Under the pieces are notes generated by a model. It was not told the origin of the DNA. It made no database searches and saw only the letters and a program-made list of their open reading frames with translations. Of a stretch of DNA of 52,704 nt, positions 33,902 through 43,130 are shown one piece after another. The stretch comes from Chloroflexi bacterium 54-19 (GTDB taxonomy: Bacteria; Chloroflexota; Chloroflexia; Chloroheliales; Chloroheliaceae). The translations under genes were made by a program, and so were the position numbers. The DNA lies in the NCBI GenBank assembly GCA_001898225.1, contig MKTJ01000068.1:1-52704 (forward strand), read 5' to 3'. Each line of letters begins with the position of its first letter. Position 1 is the first letter of the stretch.

Positions 33902-36900
33902 ATGAAAATAATCAGTGTCAGCAGTCTTGACCGGGCAGAAGCAAGCGTCAATAAACAGGGCCTGGCCCAGCCCGCTACCGCCTTTACGGTAACACAAGCG
34001 CGCCTGGCTGAAATTTGGCGCGAGGTACTTGGTATCGCGCCAAGAAGTCCTCAAATCAACTTTTTTGAGTTAGGGGGTAACTCCCTGACCGCTACTCAGA
34101 TGGTGTCGCGTATCCGCAACCAGTTTGGCGTAAATTTTCCTCTCCAGGATTTCTTTCTGGGGCCTACCCTGGCCGAGATGGCCGTTAACCTGGAGCTACT
34201 AACCGAACGGCATAACGCTTTATTTACTACACCCACGATAACCCCAGTTTCGCGCGACCAGAATTTACCTCTCTCTTTCTCCCAGGAGCGCATGTGGTTT
34301 GTCCATCAGTTAGACCCGGATAATACCGCTTATAGCGTGGTGGGGGCCATGCGCCTGAAAGGGGAATTTGACCAGGCCCTCATGCAGCGAAGTTTGAACG
34401 AGCTGGTTAAAAGGCACGAGTCTCTGCGCACGACCTTTCCCGCAATAAAAGGTCAGCCGGTCCAGCGGATTGCGCCTGCCCTGGAAATTACCTTCGACCG
34501 GTTCGACCTGAGTAACTGGCCTGAAGCCGGGCGCGAGGCCGAGACCATGCGGCGGCTGGAAGCCGAGGCGGCCAAACCTTTTGATATAGAGAAGGGTCCG
34601 CTGGTGCGGGTAGCCGTGCTCAAGATTTCGGTGCAAGAGCATGTCTTGCTTTTGAATATGCACCACCTGATTACCGACGGCTGGTCAATGTCCGTTTTCG
34701 GCCAGGAATTGCTGGCAGTATATAAAGCCCTGGTGGCCGGTAAGGCGCCGGAATTACCCGACTTACCGATCCAGTTTGCCGATTATGCCTATTGGCAGCG
34801 GCAATGGTTCCAGGGTGAGGTACACGAAACCCATTTAAATTACTGGCGGCGCCAACTGGAAGGGGTTACCCCGCTTAATTTGCCGACCGACCACCCGCGC
34901 CCGGCCATTCAAACCTATAACGGCTCTTTTATCGTAACCGAGTTCGATGATGAGTTGCTGGAAGGGGTGCGGCGCCTGGCGACCGCGGCCGGGGCCACCC
35001 CCTTTATGGTGGAACTGGCGGCCTTCCAGGTGCTGCTTTACCGCTATTCCGGCCAGTCCGATATAGTGGTGGGCACGCCTCTAGCCAACCGTGACTGGGT
35101 CCAGAGTGAATCTTTAATCGGGTCGCTGGTTACAACTCTGCCGATGCGGGTCAAGCTGGAAGGGCGACCCACTTTCCGGGAATTCTTGCAGCAGGTCCGC
35201 CAGGTGGCCCTCGACGCCTATACCTATCAGAATATCCCGTTTGCCACCCTGGTGACCCAGTTAAACCCCCACCGCGACACCTCTTACTCCCCCCTGGCCC
35301 AGGTCATGTTTAATGTTATCAATGTGCCCATGCCTTCGATGGAGCTGGAAGACCTGGAAATCGAGCAGATTGAGGTGGACCGCCTGGGCACCCAGTTCGA
35401 CCTGAGTTTCTACCTGGTAGATACGCCCAGGCTGCATAATCTTCGGGTTGAATTTAACATCGATTTGTTCGAACGCGCCACCATCGAGCGGCTACTCGCG
35501 CATTACCTGGAACTTTTGCGGGCGATTGTCGCTAGCCCAGACCAGTTTATTGATGAACTGTCTATGCTGACCGCCGCCGAGAAAAAGCTCCTGTTGCAGG
35601 ATAGGAATGAGACTTACCAGCCTTTCGACCACTCGCGGACCCTGGTGCAGGCTTTTGAAAGCCAGGTCGAGCGGACACCGGAGGCGGTAGCCTTCTATTT
35701 CGACGATACGAGTATTAACTACGCTCGGCTTAATGACCAGGTCAACCGGTTGGCTCACTACCTGATCGAAAAAGGGATAAAACCGGCGGACCGGGTGGGT
35801 ATTTGTCTGCCGCGCAGTTGTGATTCGGTGGTGGCGATCCTGGCAACCCTGAAAGCCGGGGGCACTTACGTGCCGCTTGACCCTTCCTATCCTTTGAGCC
35901 GGCTGGAATTCATGGCCGAGGATGCCGGGCTGGCTTTGATAATCACGAAGGGTGAGACTGCCGGAATAGTCGGCCAGATTTCCAGGGGGGATGTCCCGGT
36001 AATAGACCTCGAAGCCGAGCTTACCGGGCTGATAGACCGGCAGAGCTCTGAAAACCTGGTGGGGCTGAGCAAGTCTGCTATCCCGGCTTACCTGGCTTAT
36101 ACCTCTGGCTCGACCGGGCAGCCAAAAGGGGTTATGGGCACCCATTACGGGACCTTAAACCGGGCCGAGTGGATGTGGCGGGCCTATCCTTTTGAGGCGG
36201 GCGAGGTGCTGTGCCACAAGACTTCGCTAAATTTTGTCGATTCGGTCTGGGAAATTTTTGGACCCCTGCTCCAGGGTGTGCCTTCGGTTATTTTGCCCGA
36301 TGCAGCCGTTAAAGACCCCGACCTCATGGTAAAGACCATGGGTCAGCACCGGGTTTCCCGCCTGACCATCGTGCCGTCCCTTTTGAAGGTGCTGTTGGAT
36401 ACGCATGCCGACCTTGGCAAGGAGTTACCGGCCCTGCGCGTGGTAGTATCGAGCGGGGAAGCTCTCCCGGCCCCGCTGGCGCACCGGTTCCGCAACCAGT
36501 TCCCCAACACCCGCCTTTTGAACCTGTATGGTTCCTCGGAAGCCAGCGCCGACTCGACCTATTACGAGGTCGGACCGGAAACCCCGGCTGACTTTGTCCC
36601 GATTGGCAAGCCGCTGGATAACGTCAAGCTTTACGTCTTGGACGCCCATCGCCAGCTTATGCCCGAAGGTATTCCGGGTGAGCTTTATATCGGTGGTACC
36701 GGGCTGGCCCTGGGTTACTGGAACCGCCCAGATCTGACCGCGACCCGTTTTGTGGTCAACCCGTTTAATAGTAAAGAGAAGTTGTATTACACCGGGGACT
36801 GGGTCCGTTATCTGCCCGACGGTAACCTGCAATACCTGGGACGGCAGGACGACCAGGTTAAAGTCCGGGGTATGCGGATAGCCCTGGGCGAAGTTGAGGC

Positions 36901-38266
36901 CGGGCTAAAACGGCACCCAGCGGTCGCTGAGGCGGCGGTAATCGTCCGGGAGGACCAGAGTGGCAATAACCAACTGGTGGGCTTTGTAAGCCTTAAACAG
37001 GGCAGTACAGCAGAGGCACGGGAAATTCAGACCTTCCTGGCTACCCACCTGCCCGGCCATATGGTCCCGGCGCGCCTGGAAATTTTGGAAGAATTCCCCC
37101 TAAATCCCAATGGTAAACTGGACAAACGGGCGCTGATCGCCCTGGTAAGCTCCTTGAAGGCCGGGGCTGAAAAACATACCGAACCGCAAGGCGAACTGGA
37201 AAACCGCCTTTTGGAAATCTGGCGCAACCTGCTAGAGCGTCCTGATAGTGGCATGGAAGACGATTTCTTTGCCCTGGGCGGCCATTCGCTTTTAGCGGTG
37301 AGGTTGTTTGCGGAAATAGAAAAGGAGTTTGAGGTAAAACTGCCCCTGGCTATCCTGTTCCAGACCCCGACACCCGCCGGTCTGGCCCAGAATATCCGGG
37401 AGTGGTCTGCAAAAGTAGCGCTAGGAACCCACCTCAAGAATAGCCCCCTGGTGCCATTTCAGACCAGGGGCGCCAGGAAGCCATTCTACTGTATCCACGC
37501 GGTGGGGGGTGGGGCCCTCTATTACTCGGCTATAGCCAGTTATATGCGGGAGGACCAACCCTTTTATGGGATACAGGCCCTGGAGAGCGAATACCTGTCC
37601 GAGCGTTACGCCAGTATCGAAACGATTGCCCGTTATTATATTGAGGTCATCCGGGAAGTCCAGCCGGAAGGCCCTTATTACCTGGGCGGGTATTCTCTTG
37701 GGGGCAGTATCGCCTATGAGATGGCCTGCCAGCTAACCGCGATGGGGGAGAAGATAGGGTTATTGGTCTCTTTCGACCACCCGGCGCCCGGCCAGGGCTA
37801 TGAGATTCCCCGCTTTAACCTGGCTTTCTTCCGGGGCCTGGTTAAGAACTTTCCGCACTGGTGGAAAGATTTTTTCAATCCCCAGGCTACCGGGCGGTTA
37901 AACCGGGTCTGGCGAAAGGCTTCCGCCTTTGTCTTCAGGCGGCGTGGGAAAAATAGCACAGCTATCTTTAATCACGTGGCGAAAGATATAATTATGGCCC
38001 CGGAGGATTTACACGACCTGATGCGGGTGTTATTTGAGGCCGGTATAAATTATAAGCCACAGCCCTACAACGGTAAAATAACCGTCTTCCGGGCTATTCG
38101 CCAGCCCCTGGTCTGTTCTTACGACCCGCATATGTCCTGGGATAGTCTGGTGAAAAGTGTCGAGGTTTATCACGTACCGGGCGACCATCATAAGTTAATG
38201 GTCGAGCCGTGGGTCAAAGGGACGGCTGCCGCCCTCAGGCTGGCCCTGGAAGCCAACCAGCCCTGA
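33902..38266 (+). CDS. Single-module non-ribosomal peptide synthetase (carrier-C-A-carrier-TE)
   Basis: 1454 residues. Domains: an N-terminal carrier (about 30-95, Ser61 in LGGNSL for phosphopantetheine), condensation (about 120-555, MHHLITDG with His255), adenylation (about 585-1075, YTSGSTGQPKG, NLYGSSE, YYTGDW, Lys1072 in NPNGKLDK), a second carrier (about 1095-1165, Ser1129 in LGGHSL) and type I thioesterase (about 1190-1450, GYSLGG Ser1265, Asp1292, His1429). The starter carrier can receive an acyl chain from the ligase next door. The C domain would couple it to one amino acid, and the TE releases it. The ten substrate-pocket residues read V-D-W-L-V-S-L-A-D-K, close to the beta-alanine code I recall (VDWVISLADK). 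The predicted product is an N-acyl beta-alanine or similar amide. No tailoring gene follows. Confidence 0.93.
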   Translation: MKIISVSSLDRAEASVNKQGLAQPATAFTVTQARLAEIWREVLGIAPRSPQINFFELGGNSLTATQMVSRIRNQFGVNFPLQDFFLGPTLAEMAVNLELLTERHNALFTTPTITPVSRDQNLPLSFSQERMWFVHQLDPDNTAYSVVGAMRLKGEFDQALMQRSLNELVKRHESLRTTFPAIKGQPVQRIAPALEITFDRFDLSNWPEAGREAETMRRLEAEAAKPFDIEKGPLVRVAVLKISVQEHVLLLNMHHLITDGWSMSVFGQELLAVYKALVAGKAPELPDLPIQFADYAYWQRQWFQGEVHETHLNYWRRQLEGVTPLNLPTDHPRPAIQTYNGSFIVTEFDDELLEGVRRLATAAGATPFMVELAAFQVLLYRYSGQSDIVVGTPLANRDWVQSESLIGSLVTTLPMRVKLEGRPTFREFLQQVRQVALDAYTYQNIPFATLVTQLNPHRDTSYSPLAQVMFNVINVPMPSMELEDLEIEQIEVDRLGTQFDLSFYLVDTPRLHNLRVEFNIDLFERATIERLLAHYLELLRAIVASPDQFIDELSMLTAAEKKLLLQDRNETYQPFDHSRTLVQAFESQVERTPEAVAFYFDDTSINYARLNDQVNRLAHYLIEKGIKPADRVGICLPRSCDSVVAILATLKAGGTYVPLDPSYPLSRLEFMAEDAGLALIITKGETAGIVGQISRGDVPVIDLEAELTGLIDRQSSENLVGLSKSAIPAYLAYTSGSTGQPKGVMGTHYGTLNRAEWMWRAYPFEAGEVLCHKTSLNFVDSVWEIFGPLLQGVPSVILPDAAVKDPDLMVKTMGQHRVSRLTIVPSLLKVLLDTHADLGKELPALRVVVSSGEALPAPLAHRFRNQFPNTRLLNLYGSSEASADSTYYEVGPETPADFVPIGKPLDNVKLYVLDAHRQLMPEGIPGELYIGGTGLALGYWNRPDLTATRFVVNPFNSKEKLYYTGDWVRYLPDGNLQYLGRQDDQVKVRGMRIALGEVEAGLKRHPAVAEAAVIVREDQSGNNQLVGFVSLKQGSTAEAREIQTFLATHLPGHMVPARLEILEEFPLNPNGKLDKRALIALVSSLKAGAEKHTEPQGELENRLLEIWRNLLERPDSGMEDDFFALGGHSLLAVRLFAEIEKEFEVKLPLAILFQTPTPAGLAQNIREWSAKVALGTHLKNSPLVPFQTRGARKPFYCIHAVGGGALYYSAIASYMREDQPFYGIQALESEYLSERYASIETIARYYIEVIREVQPEGPYYLGGYSLGGSIAYEMACQLTAMGEKIGLLVSFDHPAPGQGYEIPRFNLAFFRGLVKNFPHWWKDFFNPQATGRLNRVWRKASAFVFRRRGKNSTAIFNHVAKDIIMAPEDLHDLMRVLFEAGINYKPQPYNGKITVFRAIRQPLVCSYDPHMSWDSLVKSVEVYHVPGDHHKLMVEPWVKGTAAALRLALEANQP

Positions 38267-38293
38267 CCCGGGCCGCTCGGTTAAGAGAAAGGG

Positions 38294-38337
38294 CAAGGAG
38301 TAAAAGTTGAGCCTGAAGGACCGGCTTTTACTCCTTG
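38294..38337. terminator. Terminator containing the stop codon of the minus-strand gene
   Basis: A 13-base perfect stem, CAAGGAGTAAAAG (38294-38306) with CTTTTACTCCTTG (38325-38337), has an 18-base loop. It lies between the NRPS gene and the convergent small membrane gene, whose TAA (38328-38330) is inside the stem. T runs are weak on both sides. Confidence 0.75.
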
Positions 38338-38660
38338 TCAAAAGATTTGAGGTAGACCGGTTGGCGGGCCGAGACGCGTTTGTCTGAGGATTTATAACTG
38401 GCGGTCTCCCACCAGTGATTTTTATATTTAATTTCGTGTCTGGTATTTCTGGTATTGAGGTCTTGCCGGAGATTTCTGACCCGGTAGGACAGCGGTTTCC
38501 TGGCCCAGCGGTCGTACCTGTTTCGCTTTTTATTTAACTTTCTGATTTCCTCGGTAAGCTCCCGGGTATCTCGTTCCCCTTTACCATACCCGACCCAGTG
38601 CCCGGCGCTATAAGCGATGTAAATAGCTAGAAGAATAAGGAAAATCAACCACCATTCCAT
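38328..38660 (-). CDS. Small single-pass membrane protein with charged coil
   Basis: 110 residues from the ATG at 38658-38660, preceded by GGAGG at a 6-base spacing; the open frame extends two codons further. Residues 1-20 (MEWWLIFLILLAIYIAYSAG) form one membrane segment. The following HWVGYGKGERDTRELTEE leads into a basic, helix-prone region. I do not recognise a named family. The first 50 residues are paralogous to the 59-residue protein at 44378-44557 (shared MEW, AY--GHW-GYGKGE-DT--LT). The C-terminal 55 residues are unique and rich in Arg, Lys and Asn. It lies on the same strand as, and about 470 bases beyond, the STAND regulator. Confidence 0.75.
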   Translation of the reverse strand: MEWWLIFLILLAIYIAYSAGHWVGYGKGERDTRELTEEIRKLNKKRNRYDRWARKPLSYRVRNLRQDLNTRNTRHEIKYKNHWWETASYKSSDKRVSARQPVYLKSFDKE

Positions 38661-39132
38661 TAACAACCTCCGACCTTAACCTGTCTTCTTCCCGTGTAAG
38701 TTTACATTTATATCCTTACTAACCAGGTACCTTTTATTACTACCTGTTATAACACTATTTCCAGGTTTGCTCAACCAGCCCTGGTGGCGCCCCTGCGTAA
38801 CCTTATTATGTTTATGTAGAGGTTATTTCTTAAGTAAAAATACCTGGTTATAAAAATAAGTAGGAAATAGCCCCGCGTTCAGGGCATGAGTTCGAAACCG
38901 TGCCGGTAAGGTGAAAAGACATTAATTGTCTGCTCCCGGACAATTAACGTTGCTTTGTTAATAAGCATAAACCAGGCCCTTTACCTGGATGAAGTGAACC
39001 GGAAATTAAGCCAGGTGTGGATAAAGAGACCGAATCAATTTAAACTGTTAAATATAAATCAGCTCCCCATTGTTTATAACACTATTAAATTAAATAGCAA
39101 CCGGTTTTTCAGGCTAAAGTAGTGTCAAAATG
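38661..39132. other. Intergenic region with hairpin and repeated 13-mer
   Basis: No gene is seen. TTATAACACTATT occurs at 38747-38759 and again at 39074-39086. A hairpin, TTAATTGTC (38922-38930) with GACAATTAA (38939-38947), has an 8-base loop. The region lies downstream of the STAND gene and upstream of the small membrane gene. Confidence 0.45.
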
Positions 39133-42100
39133 TTAATGGGGAGTTTCGTAAGCGCCGAGGTTAAGCAGGTTAACCCGCTGGGCCTCGGTTAACCCTCTTA
39201 CACCCTCAATATTTAACCTGTCATAGGGGGCCGGGGCGCTTAGTGTCGCCAGCAACCTGGCTTCTTCCAGGCTCCAGACCTTGATTTTACCGCTGTCGCC
39301 GCCACTCCATAAAAGGTTACCTTCCAGGTTAAAAGCTACCGTAATCGCTTTGTTATCGTGTTTGAAACTATTAATTAGTTCCATCCGGTCAGCCTGGTCC
39401 ACTTTCCACACTCGAACCAGGCCAACCTCGTCGGTGGTTGCCAGGGTTTGTAAGTTGGGGTTGTAGTCAATAGACCAGATTAAACTATTATGGGCTTGCA
39501 CACTACCGATACATTCCCCGGTCAAAACATCCCACGAGCGCACCATCCCGTCGGCACCTCCACTAAAGAGTTGCTTTCCGGTCCGGTCGAAAGCTAACGA
39601 CATTACCAGTTCGGTCTGGCTGTGCCACTCTCTTATCGGCTCGATTGTGGCGGTTTCGGCCTCAAACTTCCATAATTTGATAAGGCCGTCCTCCCCGCCA
39701 CTGGCAAGGGTTTTGTAATCGAGGCTGAAAATCAAATTTCGTATCCGCCCCTGGTGGGCTGGCAGACTGCTAAGGTTTTTGCCGTTTATGAGCGACCATA
39801 AATTTAGATTACCTTCTTCTTCCCCACTAATTAGAAAGCGGCTATCTGCACTGAATACTACGCTGATTATGGATTTTTTGTGCCCGAAGAGGGTCCGCCA
39901 GCATTTATGGGTTGCCAGGTCCCATAGTTTTATGGTGTTGTCACTACTACTGCTGGCAATGGTCTTTCCATCCTGGCTAAAAGTAATTCCCGTAACGTAC
40001 CCGCTATGGCCTTTTAAGTTGATAGGCGGGGTTTGGGGTGGTTTTGTTAAATCCCATAGTAAAACGGAACAATCTACCCCCCCTGCTCCCAACCAGTTAC
40101 CTTGCGGGCTTACTTTTATAGTATAGATCAGGTTGCTGTAGCCCCGTAATATGTCCAGGGCTTCCAGGTCTTTGACTGACCAGAGGGTTATGTTGGACAA
40201 TTCAGGACTGACGCTGACAAAAGTCTCGTTGTCGGGATTAAAAGCCATTTTGACTATGGCCCCATTTTTAGTTGAAACACTTTTATAGATGGCCGGGTTA
40301 TTAACCGGCGCTACCCTGATATAGCCTTTGGAGTCGCCCCCGGCAATTAGTTTGCCATCCGGGCTGAAGGCTACTACCGTAGATACCCCGGTATTCCATT
40401 TGAGTATATTCTGGCAGGTTTGCTGGTCTACCGACCAGATACGTATGGCCTCATCGGTGCCTCCGCTGGCGAGCAGCTTGCTATCGGAGCTAAAGACGAT
40501 AGAAAGCAGCGGCTGGATGTGCCCGAGTAAAGTTCCCAGAGGTTTAAGCTCAGTCTGGGGGTTGGAAAAGTCCCACAGTTTGATAGTGCCATCGAACCCG
40601 CCAGTAGCAAGGAACCGGCCATCCCGGCTAAGTGCTACTGAAAGTATCCAGCCCTGTCCGGCGGGTAAGGAGGCCACCAGGTGACCGGTGGCAACCTCCC
40701 AGACATGGATTTGCTGGTCGGATCCCCCGCTTACGAGCCAGTTGCTATCGGAGCTAAAGGCTATCGAGTAAATAGTCTGGGTATTCTTTTGGAGGGTTGC
40801 CATGCAAAAGCCACTCTGCGGCTCCCATAACCGGATGCTACCGTCCATGCTGCCGGAAGCTAAAACCTTTCCGTCCGGGCTAAAGGCCATGGTGCCTACC
40901 AGTTTGTCGTGGGCCTGGAATTCCAACAACTGGCTGCCAAAAACCTTGCCGACCTGCCATAGTTTTATAGAACCGTTGAAGTAGCCGGTCGCCAGGGTCT
41001 GCCCGTCCGGACTGTAGGCCAGGCTATAGGCGCTTAAATGGGCTTCCGTGAAAGTCACCCCTTCCAGGTCGGACCCACTCATATCCACATTATGCAGTTC
41101 TATTCCGGCCAGGTGGGTCTGACGCAAAGCCAGCCCGGACAGGTTCCACCCGCTTAAATCTGCGCCAAGCTGCACCAGCAGGTTTAGAAGGTTTCCCCCG
41201 GCATACAATTGTTCGCTTTGGGGTTTGCTTTGCAAATTTACCAGGAGACGCCGCAGGTATTCTATTACCGTTTCATCTTTTTTCAGCGTGGTCCTGAGTC
41301 GAGCCAGCAGCGGGGTTACGATAAGCCGTATCTGGTTCTGGCGAATATACTCGCGGGTCCGGGTCTGAAGCAGCAGATAGCGGTAAAGGAGGTCGGGGGT
41401 CTGGCCGGTTATTTCCTGGTGGAACCTGTTTATGAGCCGCTCGGTCACGTATTCCACCACGACCCCCTGCAACGTAAAGCCGGGCCGGTCCTTATCTTCG
41501 GTCTGCTCTATCAGGAAGCGTTTGATTAAGGCTCTTATACCCTCACTAAAGGTCTGGTTGCCCGGTTGTAAAAGGCTGAGTTCTTGCAGGGTATCCACGT
41601 CGAGGGGTTCACGGCTAAGCGCCAGCCAGTACAAAATATCCTGCTCTACCGCCGATAGACGGTCGAAATGCTGGTCCAGGATATAGTTTATTTCGCCATA
41701 ACGATAACTTTCGCTGGTCAGGAAGGTTTTGGTGTTACCGCCAAAGATTACCCGGATCGGTTCGGCAATCAATTTAAGGGCCAGCGGGTTGCCACCATAG
41801 CGTTCCGCCAGGATTGCGCCGTCTTCCTCCTCGCTTTTGATATTCATGCTGTTAAGAATAGCCTGGCACGATTTCTTGTCCAGCCCTTTGAGTGCCAGTG
41901 AGCGGGTGGACCCATTCTTTTCTTCGGATGGGACAAGCTGGCGAAGTTTCTCCCGGCTGGTAATCAAAAGGCAACTCTGGTGGCTGGTCAGGCTCAGACT
42001 GTGGACCAGCCTGGCGTAATCGGAAAAGCCTTCCCGGTATTCCCCCGCTTCGAGCCCGTCCCGCATGATGGATTCAAAGTTATCCAGGACCAGCAGGCAG

Positions 42101-42813
42101 CGGTACTGCCGAAAGTATTCCATCAGCAGGGCCAGTTTTTCATTCTGGGAAACCGGCAATTCGGCCAACCGGTTGTCCAGCAAAAATTTGAGAAGGCTAT
42201 CCAATAGCTCGGTCAGCGAGGGCGCATTTTGTAGCGTCCGAAAGATGACATAGTCGAAATGGGAGGCGACCTGGTGAGTCAGGGTGACGGCCAGGCTGGT
42301 CTTGCCGATACCGCCGATGCCGAGCAGGCAAACTACGCGCACTTTGTCCTTAATAATCCACTGTTCGAGTTCGTGCAGTTCGCGCTCCCGGCCATATAAA
42401 GACCGTGTTTCGATTATTTCGCTCAAATCGAGCCGGTTTAGATTCTGATAGAGGTTTACCGGCACCGGGTGGAGCAGCCCGGGCCGTTTGTGGAACAGGC
42501 TGTTGAACCATTCGGCTGGAAAGGCATCTTTAACGTCATCTTTGGACCTGGTTGCTTTTTCCCAGAAATGTTCGGCTTCGCTCTGCTCCTGGTTGGGGGT
42601 AAAACTACCCTTTTCTACAAAGACTTCGAGCAGGGTTCGCAGGTGCCGCGTATGCGGGTAACTTATCCCGGCTTCCCAGTTGAGGACGGCTTTTTTAGAG
42701 ACCCCAATCAGGACGGCAAGCTCGGTCTGAGTCAGGGCGGCTTTGAGGCGAAGGTTTTGAATTAAGATGCCAAATTCGTAATCTCTGGCTTTGTATTTAA
42801 GTGAAGTTTTCAT
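39133..42813 (-). CDS. STAND regulator: HTH - NB-ARC-type NTPase - pentapeptide-like - 14 WD40 repeats
   Basis: 1226 residues. An XRE-type HTH occupies about residues 12-70 (LTQTELAVLIGVSKKAVLNWEAG). A NTPase follows with P-loop GIGGIGKTS (165-173), Walker B CLLVLDNFES (Asp244) and ITSREKL, then a winged-helix-like arm to about residue 560. A short pentapeptide-like stretch (ADLSGWNLSGLALRQTHLAG) leads into fourteen WD40 repeats (about 595-1205), enough for two seven-bladed propellers. STAND proteins oligomerise on sensing a ligand; here the DNA-binding head suggests a ligand-gated transcription factor. Four GTGAAGT repeats cluster at its own start (42801-42877). No clear ribosome binding site precedes the ATG. 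Confidence 0.92.
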   Translation of the reverse strand: MKTSLKYKARDYEFGILIQNLRLKAALTQTELAVLIGVSKKAVLNWEAGISYPHTRHLRTLLEVFVEKGSFTPNQEQSEAEHFWEKATRSKDDVKDAFPAEWFNSLFHKRPGLLHPVPVNLYQNLNRLDLSEIIETRSLYGRERELHELEQWIIKDKVRVVCLLGIGGIGKTSLAVTLTHQVASHFDYVIFRTLQNAPSLTELLDSLLKFLLDNRLAELPVSQNEKLALLMEYFRQYRCLLVLDNFESIMRDGLEAGEYREGFSDYARLVHSLSLTSHQSCLLITSREKLRQLVPSEEKNGSTRSLALKGLDKKSCQAILNSMNIKSEEEDGAILAERYGGNPLALKLIAEPIRVIFGGNTKTFLTSESYRYGEINYILDQHFDRLSAVEQDILYWLALSREPLDVDTLQELSLLQPGNQTFSEGIRALIKRFLIEQTEDKDRPGFTLQGVVVEYVTERLINRFHQEITGQTPDLLYRYLLLQTRTREYIRQNQIRLIVTPLLARLRTTLKKDETVIEYLRRLLVNLQSKPQSEQLYAGGNLLNLLVQLGADLSGWNLSGLALRQTHLAGIELHNVDMSGSDLEGVTFTEAHLSAYSLAYSPDGQTLATGYFNGSIKLWQVGKVFGSQLLEFQAHDKLVGTMAFSPDGKVLASGSMDGSIRLWEPQSGFCMATLQKNTQTIYSIAFSSDSNWLVSGGSDQQIHVWEVATGHLVASLPAGQGWILSVALSRDGRFLATGGFDGTIKLWDFSNPQTELKPLGTLLGHIQPLLSIVFSSDSKLLASGGTDEAIRIWSVDQQTCQNILKWNTGVSTVVAFSPDGKLIAGGDSKGYIRVAPVNNPAIYKSVSTKNGAIVKMAFNPDNETFVSVSPELSNITLWSVKDLEALDILRGYSNLIYTIKVSPQGNWLGAGGVDCSVLLWDLTKPPQTPPINLKGHSGYVTGITFSQDGKTIASSSSDNTIKLWDLATHKCWRTLFGHKKSIISVVFSADSRFLISGEEEGNLNLWSLINGKNLSSLPAHQGRIRNLIFSLDYKTLASGGEDGLIKLWKFEAETATIEPIREWHSQTELVMSLAFDRTGKQLFSGGADGMVRSWDVLTGECIGSVQAHNSLIWSIDYNPNLQTLATTDEVGLVRVWKVDQADRMELINSFKHDNKAITVAFNLEGNLLWSGGDSGKIKVWSLEEARLLATLSAPAPYDRLNIEGVRGLTEAQRVNLLNLGAYETPH

Positions 42814-42877
42814 AAATCCAGCTTCAGGTGAAGTAGTCTGCCTAAAAAGGTGAAGTTTAAAATGAATTAAGTGAAGT
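42801..42877. promoter_or_regulatory. Four direct GTGAAGT repeats at the STAND gene start
   Basis: GTGAAGT begins at 42801, 42828, 42850 and 42871, with spacings of 27, 22 and 21 bases. The first copy is inside codons 2-4 of the STAND gene. In the gene's own orientation the unit is AACTTCAC(T/C)T. Spacing near two helical turns places most copies on the same DNA face, as expected for a multi-subunit operator, plausibly for the gene's own HTH domain. Confidence 0.6.
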
Positions 42878-43130
42878 TTTTTTATTGAGCTTTTATTATC
42901 TTAATAATAGCATAAAACAGGCTGGCATTTGCTCCTAACCACGGGTTTTCTTATAAAAGCGATAGGTCGTGCGGGTAAAACTCCAAACATTTAAGCGATA
43001 ATTGGGCATATTTTGCCAATCGGAAAGACCTTTCCAACTTTTCTAATTTAGCTTCCTAACATAGGCAGGGCCAGTAATAGCTCGCTATTTCGGCAACCAT
43101 CCCTGATTTATAACAGGCAAGGGAAATTTT
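42878..43130. other. Divergent promoter region between STAND and TPR genes
   Basis: No gene is seen. The AT-rich part (42878-42920) should hold the minus-strand promoter; GATAAT on the minus strand at 42895-42900 is a candidate -10 box without a good -35 partner. AAGGGA just before 43131 is the ribosome binding site of the TPR gene. Confidence 0.35.

Noticed and set aside
38881..38947. tRNA-like segment (GTTCGAAAC near 38890)
   Set aside because: Only a T-loop-like string is present. No acceptor or anticodon stem can be folded around it.
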